From Nageia nagi (taxonomy: Eukaryota; Pinophyta), in assembly GCA_050084985.1 (NCBI GenBank), contig JBITNC010000001.1:183582001-183646000 (forward strand): a DNA stretch of 64,000 nucleotides, written 5' to 3'. The translations under genes and the position numbers were made by a program. Numbering within the stretch: the first letter of the stretch is position 1; every line of letters starts with the position of its first letter. The notes beneath the pieces were generated by a model. It worked only from the letters and a program-made list of their open reading frames with translations, was not told the DNA's origin and searched no databases. Below, piece after piece: positions 10,440-21,549 of the stretch.

Positions 10440-12880
10440 GTGATTATTTTTTTTATAGCTTTTTGGCATATTAAATTAATTTTTTTTAATATGAGAAGTA
10501 TGAATTGTATTTTTTAATCTTTTTAATTTTCTTAAACTATTTTGTCTAGTCAAGTGTTTAGGCAAGTTAGCCTAGTAATCCTATTAGGTTATCTAAGGGT
10601 AAGTAATAGCTTGGTACTTAAAATGGTCCCCGTATTTCAATAGGATTCAAGGAATATTATTGAGAACTATCTCAATGATGAAATCCAAGTATGGCTCCCT
10701 TTTTTATACACATTCAGTAGAAAGTAACAAATTCTAACCTATGAACCTGATATTCATCTTTAGGTTTTGGCTCTAAGGCTTATAATATTTTGTTAGTTGG
10801 AACACAAGAAAATAAGAGTCAATGGTTGGTAATGACATCCAAGTCATTAATTTTCATTTTAATAGGTCTCATGATCATGCATTTAACTAAAGTAAAGTAC
10901 TCATGGATGCAAATTCTAACCATCCCAATCATACATGTTTATTAGTTAAACTTTTTTAATGTGATTTAAGCAATGTTTTAATTAATGTGCAAGTTGATCT
11001 AAAAATCCCACAAGATTCATTACCTTTTAATGGGGTTCATTAACCAAAATAAATATTTAGATGTGATTTATTACCTCTTCTTACGAGTCATAATCTCCTT
11101 TGATCATATTTTGACATGATAAGGGCAAACAAGTAAGAAGCCATTAATATGTATAAATTTCCTTTAATGTAAGTTCATTTTCCCTCAGTTTGAGTCACAA
11201 TCCTTCAAATGCATTTCAATGTGGTAAGAAAAATAAGTAAGAGTATTAATGTGTAAAATGTGACCATAGAATTCATTAACCAATTTGATATATCCTAATC
11301 TACCTTAAACTTGATTAATTCACCTTAGGTTCATTCTAAATTTAATGATGATTAATTACCCCTTGCAAGTGTGGAAGTAACTTAGTGTAGGTTTATTTAC
11401 CAAAGTAATGTGACAATGTGAAAGAAGGAAAACATTATTTACCCTTTTTCTATCAAATCCATTCTTATCACCTCATATTGGTTTTCAACACAAAGGGAGA
11501 GCATAAGTGGATGAGATAGAAAAATCATTAAGTGAATTAATGTTTTTATTTATGTGATCCCTATCCCATAAATAAATAAATAAAATTGATACTGAGCAAT
11601 AAGAATATAAAAAAAATGAAAATTTTCCATTAATACTAAAAACCCTCCCCTACATGCACTCTAAGCAAAAGGATCACAAACAAGGTGTTTATTTTTATTC
11701 TCAACTTTATTTCCTAAGATACGCTTGTGATATTGACAAGAATAAAAAATATTTAACCTTTATTTTAAATTGTTGATGTTTTAACCCAATCATTGGCATC
11801 CTAGTCTAGTCACTAGCATATGATACCTAATCATTGGTGATTCTGCAATTCAATCCTAGAAAAATATAGAACATACAAAACAAAATTAGCTTAACTACCA
11901 CACAACACAAACCACAAAAAATAAATGTAAAGATAAAAAAATCCTTTATGTTTTATCACTGATGTTGTTTGAATGCAAGGGGACCTCCTTCTAGTGCTAG
12001 AATATCGTACTTAGAAAGTAGCCCTACTGGTAAATAAGATAAGAAACATTACAACCAATATTTTCTTTATTATTTCCAATATATCTCAATAATATAATTA
12101 CAAATATCTTTTTATTCATTACCTTGTGAAAGGAATTTTACAAAATAATTTTTTGACCTTTACAATTGTTTACAGTGTCATTAATGACCTAATTCAATTT
12201 GTCAGCAATTCTACAACTATGTCTCCAAGATTCAAAACCTATATTCTCAAACTTGTAAAACTTTTGGATTTATCTTCCCCATCTCCAAATAAATATTGCT
12301 AATTAGCTTTACAGCTCAACATCTATGGACTCTATACACATGCAAATAGAAAAGACATCAAATATACTTACTCATATCATAAAAATAAGTGTAATATTGA
12401 ACATAAAAAAATATGTAAAAGTATAAAATATATAGTACTCAACTCACTAAGTTTAAATGTATTCTAAAAGAGTAAATTTCCATTCAAATTGGGTCCCTTG
12501 ATTCAATATTGAAAGCTTCATTTATAGATTTTAGAAATAGGTAGACTTTCCAATTTTGAGATAAAAATCTTGATAGAAAAGCCTATCTAGCTTTTTCATG
12601 ATAGTGATTCGAAGTGTTGGTACGTGGGATGGATGATGAGTCATATGTTATCCCTTGCTTTCTTCCTAATATTCTTCAAGAGTTGCCATTTTTATTTTGC
12701 TTTTTTCAATTACATAGTCATCAACATCTAGGTATTAGACACTAGCGTATGACCTGAGTCACTAATAATTGAAGCTAGATGCTGGAAATTGGTAGACTAT
12801 AGTAAACTTTAATAATATTTTTTAAATTTTCCATCCTTCTTTAGTATATCAAAATAAGGGTCATTTTTGGTGGTTTAAAA
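10440..12880 (-). repeat. 5' LTR of Tat-1 (right copy)
   Basis: This is collinear with the left LTR over about 2.4 kb with many changes. Shared internal landmarks are listed under the left copy. The edge next to gag and the outer edge ('...tttttggtggttta', compare 'ttttttggctattta' near 2565) are approximate because of divergence. I could not recognise a primer-binding site between about 10262 and 10440. Confidence 0.7.
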
Positions 12881-13339
12881 TAGGAATGATTCATGAAAGG
12901 TATGATGGATTATTTTCTCTTGGGAAATATTTGCATTGATGAAAATATTTAGAAGGGATAACCTTCATCGAATAAAATTCATTAAATTCAAGAGTAAGGT
13001 GTTCATGGTGTTTACTTAAAGTATCCTTAAATTTCCAATATGTCTTATCTTTACAATTATATTCTGAGAGAAATCTATGACTTAAGTAAGAGATTGGTTA
13101 TCGAGGAAGATTTACCAAACTAGTAAGGTCTATCACATATTATATGTAAAGTCTAGTCATGAGGGTTTAGGGATGAACAAGGATGATAAAAGATTATTTC
13201 TTTGTAAATTCACTCAGCTAATCTAGATAATCCTAGGAGATTATATCTAACCTAAAGAATACTTTTTCACAAGCCATCAACATTCAAAGTAACTCCATCA
13301 AGGCTAAAGATGCTCGTTGGAAGTGGTATAAGGGTAATT
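12881..13339. other. Unassigned AT-rich spacer
   Basis: This lies between the Tat-1 LTR and the inverted-repeat element. No coding region, repeat or RNA gene was recognised. Confidence 0.5.
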
Positions 13340-14308
13340 GCAAGAAGATGAGTCCCACTTTGGAGGAAGTCTTATGAACTACTAGGTTTTTGTATTTGTT
13401 TAATAACTTTTTATTGTTTTAGATTTATGAAAAAAAACTATGTGCACAATTTGCATACAATTCTTCATAATTTAAATAAAAAATAAATTAAAAATGATAA
13501 GTTTTATGCAAATTATGCTTGCTGGACATGAGCATTTTTCAAAACAATAATCATGGCCAATAAAAAATAAAATATTAATAAAAAAATATAAAAAATATCC
13601 TCCACAATATGTAGTGTCTTAGGTATCTTTAACCAAAAGGATTTAAAAAAATATATTTTAATTTAGGTCCAATTATGCTTGACGGGCATAATAGGTATGG
13701 TCTTGAAATTGTATTTTTTAAACAATGGGTTTTGTATTTGTTTAATAACTTTTTAATTTTTTAAAATTGTGAAAAAAAAAACAATATATGTTAATAATAT
13801 TCACATAATTCTTTGTAATATTAAAAAAAATAAATTAAAAAATGATAAGTTTAGGTCAAATTGTGCTTGTCAAACATAAGCAATTTTCAAATCAGTAATC
13901 ATAGTCAATAAAAAACTAATAAAAAATAAAATATTTATAAACAAATTACAAAAAAATATTCTCCACAATATTTAGTGTCTTAGGTATATTTTCTGAAAAG
14001 GATTTTAAAATATATTTTAATTTAGGTCCAATTATGCTTATGGGACATAATGGGGGTATGGTCTTGAAACTATATTTTTTAAATATTTGTTTTTAAATAT
14101 GCCTACAAAATATTAATTAATATCAACTGGGTATTAGAATAAATTATATATTTGAAAACTAGACTTTGAGAACTACATTTTTACCCAAGTGACCTTTTTC
14201 AAGAATCAAAATCTAAGTGCTTCAAATTTTGAGATCAATTATGAGAAAACCTAAAAATTAAGGAAAATATTTCTACTTTTTGGCCAGAAATGGGACTCAT
14301 CTTCTTGC
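13340..14308. mobile_element. ~1 kb element with 18-bp terminal inverted repeats (MITE-like)
   Basis: 13340-13357 (gcaagaagatgagtccca) is the exact reverse complement of 14291-14308. Weaker similarity continues outwards ('ataaggg' against 'ggataag'). The interior has no coding signal. It consists mostly of a tandem duplication of about 343 bp. The outline fits a non-autonomous DNA transposon, but I see no clear target-site duplication, so a simple foldback repeat is possible. Confidence 0.5.
13385..14098. repeat. Tandem duplication, two copies of about 343-370 bp
   Basis: Copy one starts near 13385 and copy two near 13728. Both open with 'ttttgtatttgtttaataac', pass 'aaatgataagttt', then 'tccacaatat.tagtgtcttaggtat', and close with 'tttaggtccaattatgctt' followed by 'tatggtcttgaaa'. 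Copies differ by many substitutions and small indels. Confidence 0.85.
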
Positions 14309-16163
14309 GCTTATCCATAAAATCTTTAAAATAAATGGTATTCCTATTGGGGTTATAAATGTCTAATTAGCAATAGTGAAAATTCCCAGTATGAATAGGT
14401 ACCAAGGGTACATATGGTTAAGTTTGTATACATGCCCAGAGTACTATAGGAGAAACATTGGTTTGGTAAGAAAAGTTGGTGCCCTAGATCTAAAATTGAC
14501 CATGATGATGATCTTACACTTTCTTACATAGTAAGTACTGATGAGATGGTTTTTATTTCTTGGTAACCAATTTATGAATTTTGATATAATATATTCTTAG
14601 CATAATTTGATTATCTTTATCATGAATTCTTGGGGACATTTGAAAGAAAGATATCATGAATATTTTAAAGGAGGAGGTTTTGAAAAGCACTTTACCTTTA
14701 TTAAATCCTATAATCTTTTTAGTCTTGCTAATCTTGAACAAGTAAAAAGTATTTACCTTGTAAAAGTAATGGATCATAATTGAAGTAATTAATGGTTAAA
14801 GCTCCATCTATTCATGATCAAAACCCATCAGCTTTAGAATTTTAGAAGCATAAATAATTGGATATGTTGGGATATTTGTAATTGATTGAATCAATCATCC
14901 CCAAATAAAGCCAATTTTGAGTCAAATTTTGAAAAAAAAATGACTTAAATTAAGACATTTGATTTGATTGAAATTTTTAAATGGTATGTTGAGTCTTTTC
15001 AATTGAAACTCAAGTTTAAATTTAAATCTTTCATACCTTGATATCTTAAAGTTGAATTTCATATTTTACATGCTTTTAGGTTTTATCATTATGTTCTTAC
15101 AATTGAGCATTATTGATAATAAATATGAATGTTTGATATCCTGAATGTGTTTATAAATTGATATTGGTATTGCATGTGCTTTGATTTATCATATTATACT
15201 TATGATTATGGAGAAATATTCATGATTCGTGCAAGTGAATTGACAATATGAAGTCCTAATTTGAGACCCCATGAGAAAGATACTAGATGTGGTTGTTAAT
15301 AGGATTTGAATGATAAGATAGGATATTATTCTTTAATATCATATTTATATATGCTTTACATCAAGTACACATCATCCCATTTTTAAATGAAAGTATATGT
15401 GCCTTAGTGATTTTATGTGCTTGTGTTAAGGGCATCTACTTAAAAATGAATGAAATCAAATTTAATCAAATTGTAAATATTAAAAATGATGGATTTTATT
15501 ATCTCAAGTTGAATATTTTTGTATCACATACCTTCTCATTTTTTGCTCATCAAATGGAGCTATAGAAATGAAGATATTAAAATTTCAAGTTTTCATTAAA
15601 TTAGGCAATTCCATTAAATTGCTAATTCATCGCTCTTTAATCAACTTTCTCAAAAACTTGGGATTTTTAAAATATACCTTGTATCTAGTCATTAGAATGG
15701 TATCAAATTTTGGATAATCATAGAAAAAATAGAATAAAAAAATGGAGTTTGAACGTGCAAGTTATACCTCAAAACATCTATCAATCTCCATTGAGCAATT
15801 TAATTAAATTTTTGCAAAATTCCTCTAAGGATAGGTCAAAAATTAAAATGCAATTTTCTCAATCAATTAGTGAGAAAAAAAGTTCATATAACCACTCATT
15901 TAAATTGATAAAAAGTAAAAAACATGATAGAATTCATTTCATTAAAAATGGATGTCGAACTAAGGAATTGCAATATTATTTTGATTGTAAATTAAAAGGG
16001 CATAATTTGTGAATTTTTATTAAGTTGGGAAAAAGATCAAAATTAGAAATATTTAATTTCTAGAAATTAAAATTTATCATTTATTAAATATATGGATCTA
16101 ACTTTAGCTTTTTGGTAACTTATAGATTTTGTAGGTGGGAGAAAAAAATTATTTAGTCAGATT
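14309..16163. other. Unassigned AT-rich spacer
   Basis: Short open stretches exist (for example 15710-16012 plus, Lys/Ser-rich; 14553-14777 minus), but none shows a recognisable domain and the composition matches the surrounding non-coding DNA. Nothing else is recognised. Confidence 0.5.
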
Positions 16164-16325
16164 TGTAGACACCCAAATCTAGCACCTTGCACTACATTTT
16201 GTCCATCCCTCTTTAATCATTAACATGTTAATTAAGTATTGATAATAGTCAACCATATTTTACTTGATGTTGTTAATATTGATCATATTAATAACATTTT
16301 ATCAATAATCATTCACTTGCTTTAA

Positions 16326-16805
16326 TCATAGTCATTTATTTAAAAATTGTAGTTAATATTTTCATGTTAATTGCATTTTTATCATAGTCATTTATTGAAA
16401 ATTGCAGTTAATACTTATCATGTTAATTGCATTTTGATCATAGAAATTTATTTGAAAATTATTATTTATATTAGCCATATTAGTTGTATTTTTTATCATA
16501 CTCTATTACTTGAAAAATGTAACTAATATTAGTCATACTAATAATGTTTTTGATCATAGTCAATTATCTAAAAAAATGCAATTAATATTAATCATGCTAA
16601 TTGTATTTTTGATCATAATCATTTGCTTGAAAATACATTTAATATTAGTCATGTTAATTGTATTTTTTACCACCATTTATTTGAAAATTGTAATTGATAT
16701 TTATCATATTAATTGTGATTTAATCATAGTCATTTATTTATGAAATATTATTAGCATTAGTCATGTTAATTATATTTGATCATAATCATTTATCTTATTT
16801 AGTCA
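16326..16805 (+). repeat. Minisatellite of about 56 bp, eight copies plus a partial, in the 5' LTR
   Basis: The unit reads roughly 'atcatagtcatttatttgaa', then 'aattgtagttaatatt', then 'agtcatgttaattgtattttt'. Copies begin near 16326, 16381, 16437, 16495, 16553, 16611, 16668, 16724 and 16780 (partial). A 77-codon open frame across it is a product of the repeat, not a gene. Confidence 0.9.
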
Positions 16806-17177
16806 AAGTAAAGTATTAAATGGCACAATTTTTTATCTTGCTTTATTAATGTTGGTCACATTAATATTGCTAAATTATTTTATTATCAATAAATAAAAAA
16901 TTAGCTAAATAGGAATGTCACATCATCTTACCATATCACTAATGAACCATTCAATAGAGAAGAAAGAAATCGTGAACTCCAATTATTATTTTTTTGAGTC
17001 ACTATTTTGTTCCAAATATGCTCAATAGAGAAGATATGAAAAATAAATGGGAATATTTCCAATTTATCTCAAATCAAATTGGAATCAAATCCAATCAAAT
17101 ATCAAATTAAGCAACAAAAATTTTTGTATTGAAATCCATTTAAAATTTGTATCGTAATAGTTATATGTAAAGAAAAA

Positions 17178-17187
17178 TATATAAAAG
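17178..17187 (+). promoter_or_regulatory. TATA-like box in the Tat-2 5' LTR
   Basis: 'tatataaaag' is followed closely by 'caagctccc'. The 3' LTR has the matching 'ctataaaagaaagctcccc' at 20781. Position and conservation suggest the LTR promoter. Confidence 0.5.
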
Positions 17188-17580
17188 CAAGCTCCCTTAT
17201 CAGTTTTTAGCTTCAACTTGGCAAATTCATGAGTTTTTGAGCTATGAATTCATAGGTACTTAATATGCACCAAGAATCATTGAAAATATAATTAGGAATT
17301 CTTAGTCTTGAGGCAAGCTAGTAATATGACATTCCAATCCTTGCTTCTCCTATCAAACCTATGCAATACCCATCATAATTTTCTATAGAGTTTTTATGTT
17401 CTATTTTGATAGTAGCCTTATTTCATCATATAATCATTATTCAAATATTAAATTCTAGTTTTCTCTTTCTATGTTGCAAAATGTTAAGGGTTGGAGTGTT
17501 TTATATAGAAATATATAGCATTTTAGAAATGCATAATATTAATGCATTTCGATAGTATATTAAATATTGGACCATTATAA

Positions 17581-19823
17581 GGATATTTCAAGATTAGTTT
17601 CATAAAGGCCAGCACTAATAGTTAATATTGATCAATTATAAGGTAAATTTGATATTTCGTAACACCACCTTAAGCTATTATTGTGATATATTTTGAGCAA
17701 TTATTTACTTGAAAGGATAGCTTGAGAAAGATTCCTTGGAGTTATTAATCAAGTCTTATATTTTTTATTTTATGCATTAAGGAAAATTTCTAGCCTACAT
17801 TCAAATTTAAATGTCACCACCTACCAATGATCATAGCCATGAGTCATACCTACATCCAACCTAGCCTCAATAGGTATCATAGGATCTAGCTCTAACCCAA
17901 CATCCACATAAACTACCACTAGTCATCCATCAAGACAAAATATTTTGTACACCATAGGTGCTAGGGGAACATCTTATCAGATGTTAAACTAATTGATCAC
18001 CCTATGGTAATAAAAATACTCAATATCCCCCTATCAAGTTTATATCCACTTAGGTTACTTTACCTAAGCCAACTTCCATGCATCCTTTTCCCATGTATTT
18101 ATGATCTCCACATAAAATATCTAGGCCTCATATGCTCAATCAATGCTTTGTAATGTACTAGGTACCTTAAGTGTGGTTACCACCTTCATGGATAATACTA
18201 TCTCTCTCATTTGAGTGTATAAGGAGCCCCTTCCCTAGGATTTCCCCATCCTACATGTGCCTCTATGCATATATCATATGGAATCCCTTGTGGTATCCCT
18301 ACCTAGATATGCTCCCATATGCAAATATGTAAGAGCAAGGAGCATGCCATATCCCATTATAATTTGACCCTAACCTTTGCCAACTTCTTATAGGTAATTA
18401 CTAGCAATGTTGATTCCCAACTATGCATTGTGTCATCCTTGTATATATATCTCAAAATATTGCATAGTTTCTAAGGGAAGAGTACCATAAAAGAGTTTGG
18501 ATTGACATGATTTGGTATGATTACCATGGAAAAAACCAACCTAGCATCTAGAAATCCTATTGAATATGCCTCATTATAATCAAATACACTTGTACCCCAT
18601 CATATTTAGAACCTCTTCAATCCCATCAATCTAGCCACTCCCTCTTATTGACCAACCTCTGATGCTAATCTAATGATCAACTCCCCCTCAATTAGAACTT
18701 AGAATATCCTCCAAATTTCCTTGAGAGTGATGGTACACTCTCCATTCAGAAGCAAGAACATGTTGGTGGAGACATTCCACCTCTCTATAATTATTTTCAA
18801 ATATCCTAAGTCATAGATAATGGGATCTATCATAATATGTATCTAAGTCCAATCAAGAATAACCATTACTAGTCTTCATCATCCAATATCTTCTATATCA
18901 AGTCCCAAATAGACATGAAATGGTGTCACATCGAGATCTACTCATCATTGACCTACAAATTACAAAAAATTAAACATTTCCTTAGCTCTAGGTTCTTTTT
19001 TTTTTAAATACACCCCCTATATGTTTCAATCCAAAACACGGGACCCCGCTACATTTCCAATCCTTAAATGCCTAGACCCCTAGCATTTCCCATTAGGAAA
19101 CATAGGGATCATATGTGTTTCCCCTATTTTAAGCTTTCTAGCCTAAATTGAATCCAAAAATTGGATTTTTCTATATTCTATCTACCCATCCTATTTTTTT
19201 CTAATGCTTTATACCACATTTATCCATTTTGCATCTATAATAGAAAATAAATTCCTCTTGCCATGTGTTATTTTTCTACCCAAACTAGTTTATTTAATTA
19301 AGCTAATTTTCAATTAAATAAAATTATAAGTTTATGATTCAACATCAACCTAGAATGCATGTGGTTTATTTTGATGTTGAACTCTCTCTACCATGTTAGC
19401 ACTCAATGTCAAATTAGTAAGAGGTATCAAGTTCAAGACCTCATCAATAAATTTAGCAAGTAACAATGAGCCAAGTTAGCATGCCTTGCTTCCTTTTATA
19501 TCCCATCTATTCTAAACTGCTATTGCATTTTCCACAAAACCCTAAGCATGATGGTTTTTCAAGAGTGTGTGTGTGTGTATCAAAAATGCATAGGCATTTT
19601 TGGAATGCATGCACATTTTTGGAATTTTATGGCATTTTTCCCTGTTGTTGCTTTTTACCCTATTTTCCCATCCTTCTCTCATTAAACACATCCTTTTCTT
19701 TCTTATTTCACCATAAATATGTTTGAGGGGGAATTCACATATCACTTGGGGCAATCAATAATCATATAAACATAACTCATGAAATGAGGTTTTTGCATTG
19801 CATTTGGCCTAGTCAAAATGCAA
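17581..19823. other. Interior of Tat-2
   Basis: About 2.2 kb, more GC-rich than its surroundings between 17800 and 19150. The only recognised coding similarity is the antisense plant-mobile-domain-like block. A short (gt)n tract lies at 19565-19578. No primer-binding site was identified with confidence. Confidence 0.5.
17880..18900 (-). pseudogene. Plant-mobile-domain (aminotransferase-like) remnant, antisense in Tat-2
   Basis: Minus-strand translation of 18685-18790 gives 'ERWNVSTNMFLLLNGECTIT', then 'LKEIWRIF', a stop, and 'VLIEGELI'. This matches the recurring plant mobile domain block 'ERWxxxTxTFHLPxGEMTVTLxDVxxIL..PIxGE'. Upstream the frame includes 'DPIIYDLGYLKIII'. Downstream towards 17880 the sequence stays fairly GC-rich but frames are broken and I cannot place further blocks surely. 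Plant mobile domains occur both in host proteins and in Tat-type retrotransposons. The cellular role here, if any, is lost. Confidence 0.6.
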
Positions 19824-19840
19824 ACCAAAAAGGAGTAAAA
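19824..19840 (+). promoter_or_regulatory. Polypurine tract of Tat-2
   Basis: 'accaaaaaggagtaaaa' abuts the TGTAGACA start of the 3' LTR. It would prime plus-strand DNA synthesis and sets the element orientation. Confidence 0.7.
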
Positions 19841-21200
19841 TGTAGACATTGAAATCTAGCACCTTGTGCTACATTTGATCTGCCCCTCTTTTATTATTGG
19901 TATGTTAATTAAGTATCAACAATAATCAATTATATTTTATTAAATGTTATTAATATTGATCATATTAATAACATTTTTTTCAATAATCATTCACTCACTT
20001 CAATCATAGTCATTTATTTGAAAATTACAATTAATATTTATCATGTTAATTGCATTTTTATCGTAATCATTTATTTGAAAATTGTAGTTATTATTTTTTT
20101 ATGTTAATTACATTTTTATCATAGTCAATTATTTAAAAATTACAATTAATATTAGTCATATACAATTAATATTAGTCATGCTAATTGTATTTTTTTATCA
20201 TAATCATTATCTTGGAAAATATAATTAATATTAGTCATGTTAATTATATTTTTGACCATAGTAATTTATTTAAAAATTGTAATTGATATTTTCCATATTA
20301 ATTATGATTTAATCATATTCATTTATTTATAAAATATTGTTAGGATTAGTCATGTTAATTATATTTGATCATAATCATTTATCTTATTTAGTCAAAGCAA
20401 ATTTTATTTGAATGGCACAATTGTTTATCTTGCTTTATTAATGTTGGTCACATTAATATTGCTAAATTATTTTAGTGTCAATAAATGGAAAATTAGTTGG
20501 ATAGGAATGCCACATCATCTTATGATATCACTAATGAATCATTCATAAACGAAGCAAAAAATCATAAAATCTAGTTATTATTTTGCCAAATCACTATTTT
20601 ATTTCAAATATGTTAAGTAGAGAAGATATGAAAAATAAATGGGAATATTTTCAATTTATCTAAAATTGATTTGGAATCAAATCCAATCAAGTTTCAATCA
20701 AAATCTAGTTAAGAAATAGTCATTTTTGGATCAAAATTCATTTGAAATTCAAATGCAAAGAGTCACATATGAAGAAAAATCTATAAAAGAAAGCTCCCCT
20801 TTTCTATTTTTGGTTGGCAACTTTTGCAAAATTTTAGGCTTTAAATTGGAAAATTATTGACTCTTAGAGTTGCAAATTTGAGGGAATTTAAAATTCAACA
20901 AGCATCATTAAGAATCTAAGAGGAATATTTGGTCATTATTAATCTTGGGGTACACTGGGAATATAACATTCCAAGCTTTGCTTCCACTATCAAACCTCTG
21001 CAATACCTAGCATGATTTTCTGTAGAGTTTTTTATGTTCTATTTTAATAGTAACCTTATTTCATCTTATAATCATTATTCAGATCTTAGCTTTTGATTTT
21101 ATCTTTTTAGGTTGCAAAATGTTAAGGTTCAGAGCATTTCATATAGAAACATCATAGCATTTTGGAAACACATGGGGTCATCTTGTTTCAATAGCAAATT
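19841..21200 (+). repeat. 3' LTR of Tat-2
   Basis: It starts TGTAGACATTG directly after the polypurine tract and is collinear with the 5' LTR to about 21185 ('agcattttggaaa' against 'agcattttagaaa'). The end is blurred by an A-run followed by a T-run (about 21207-21244). Confidence 0.8.
19998..20390 (+). repeat. Minisatellite of about 56 bp, six copies plus a partial, in the 3' LTR
   Basis: The unit is the same as in the 5' LTR, but with fewer copies (starts near 19998, 20060, 20118, 20196, 20253, 20311, 20366). The third copy has an extra internal duplication of 'acaattaatattagtcat' (20142-20180). Confidence 0.9.
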
Positions 21201-21206
21201 TAATAT

Positions 21207-21244
21207 TTAATAAAAAAAAAATAGTTTTTTTTTTTTTTTTTTTT
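21207..21244. repeat. A-run followed by T-run at the Tat-2 boundary
   Basis: About ten A, then 'tagt', then more than twenty T. It is a low-complexity palindrome-like stretch at the end of the LTR. It may be a slippage product or the tail of another insertion. Confidence 0.8.
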
Positions 21245-21549
21245 GTTAGCATGTTGGATCCAACCAACTAAGAAAAGAACACTAGCTTTTCTAGTTAGTC
21301 AAATCCAAAAGCTCTATTACAACAAAAATATGATTATTTTCATCATCCTCTTGGATCTAACTAGTAATAACTATAAGATTCTATGATATTTCATTTTCCC
21401 TAGATTTCTAATAAGTATGCTACAACCTCTACCTTTATTATTTTAGCATGTGCTACCATGGGAGTTGTAGAATAAGACATGAGTGCCATAAGAGATTTGT
21501 AGAAGATGTGGAAGAACACAAAGGACCTACAAATTATTTACTTAGATTC

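Larger units (their letters stand above)
1..12880 (-). mobile_element. Tat-1: degenerate Ty3/Gypsy LTR retrotransposon (Tat type), minus strand
   Basis: Homologous long flanks (about 1-2560 and 10440-12880) enclose, on the minus strand, gag, protease, RT, RNase H, a second RNase H and the first half of an integrase, in the usual Ty3/Gypsy order. The second, archaeal-type RNase H after the RT-linked one is a known mark of the Tat lineage. All frames are broken by stops and indels, and the LTRs have diverged strongly, so the insertion is old. The 3' half of integrase is missing. A truncated Copia 3' end sits at that point. The left LTR may begin before the window, so the outer edge and target-site duplication cannot be checked. 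The right edge is approximate. Confidence 0.85.
16164..17580 (+). repeat. 5' LTR of Tat-2
   Basis: It starts TGTAGACACCC and is collinear with 19841-21200: 'aaatctagcaccttg', the minisatellite, 'ctttattaatgttggtcacattaatattgctaaatta', 'gaagatatgaaaaataaatgggaatatt' and 'ttgcaaaatgttaag'. The last shared block is near 17575. A TATA-like box is at 17178-17187. Confidence 0.8.
16164..21200 (+). mobile_element. Tat-2: LTR retrotransposon lacking recognisable pol, with antisense plant-mobile-domain-like remnant
   Basis: Two direct repeats of about 1.4 kb begin TGTAGACA at 16164 and 19841. A purine-rich tract (19824-19840) directly precedes the second, fixing plus orientation. The ~2.3 kb interior has no gag or pol that I can read. 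Instead its minus strand carries a plant-mobile-domain-like segment. LTRs of this opening type and extra, sometimes antisense, frames are known from Tat-lineage elements. The element would have depended on others for movement. LTR 3' ends are blurred, so the outer right edge is approximate. I could not confirm a target-site duplication for the left flank (agatt). Confidence 0.75.

Noticed and set aside
15710-16012. 100-codon Lys/Ser-rich plus-strand frame as a gene
   Set aside because: No recognisable domain, and composition is as expected for AT-rich non-coding DNA. Cannot be excluded but not supportable.
16510-16743. Plus-strand 77-codon open frame as a gene
   Set aside because: It is translated minisatellite; the repeating peptide follows the DNA unit.
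16300-16800. CRISPR-like array
   Set aside because: Adjacent ~56-bp units without unique spacers, in a plant LTR. A minisatellite explains it.
19466-19754. Overlapping open frames on both strands near the (gt)n tract
   Set aside because: Cys/Phe-rich low-complexity translations without a domain, located in the non-coding interior of Tat-2.
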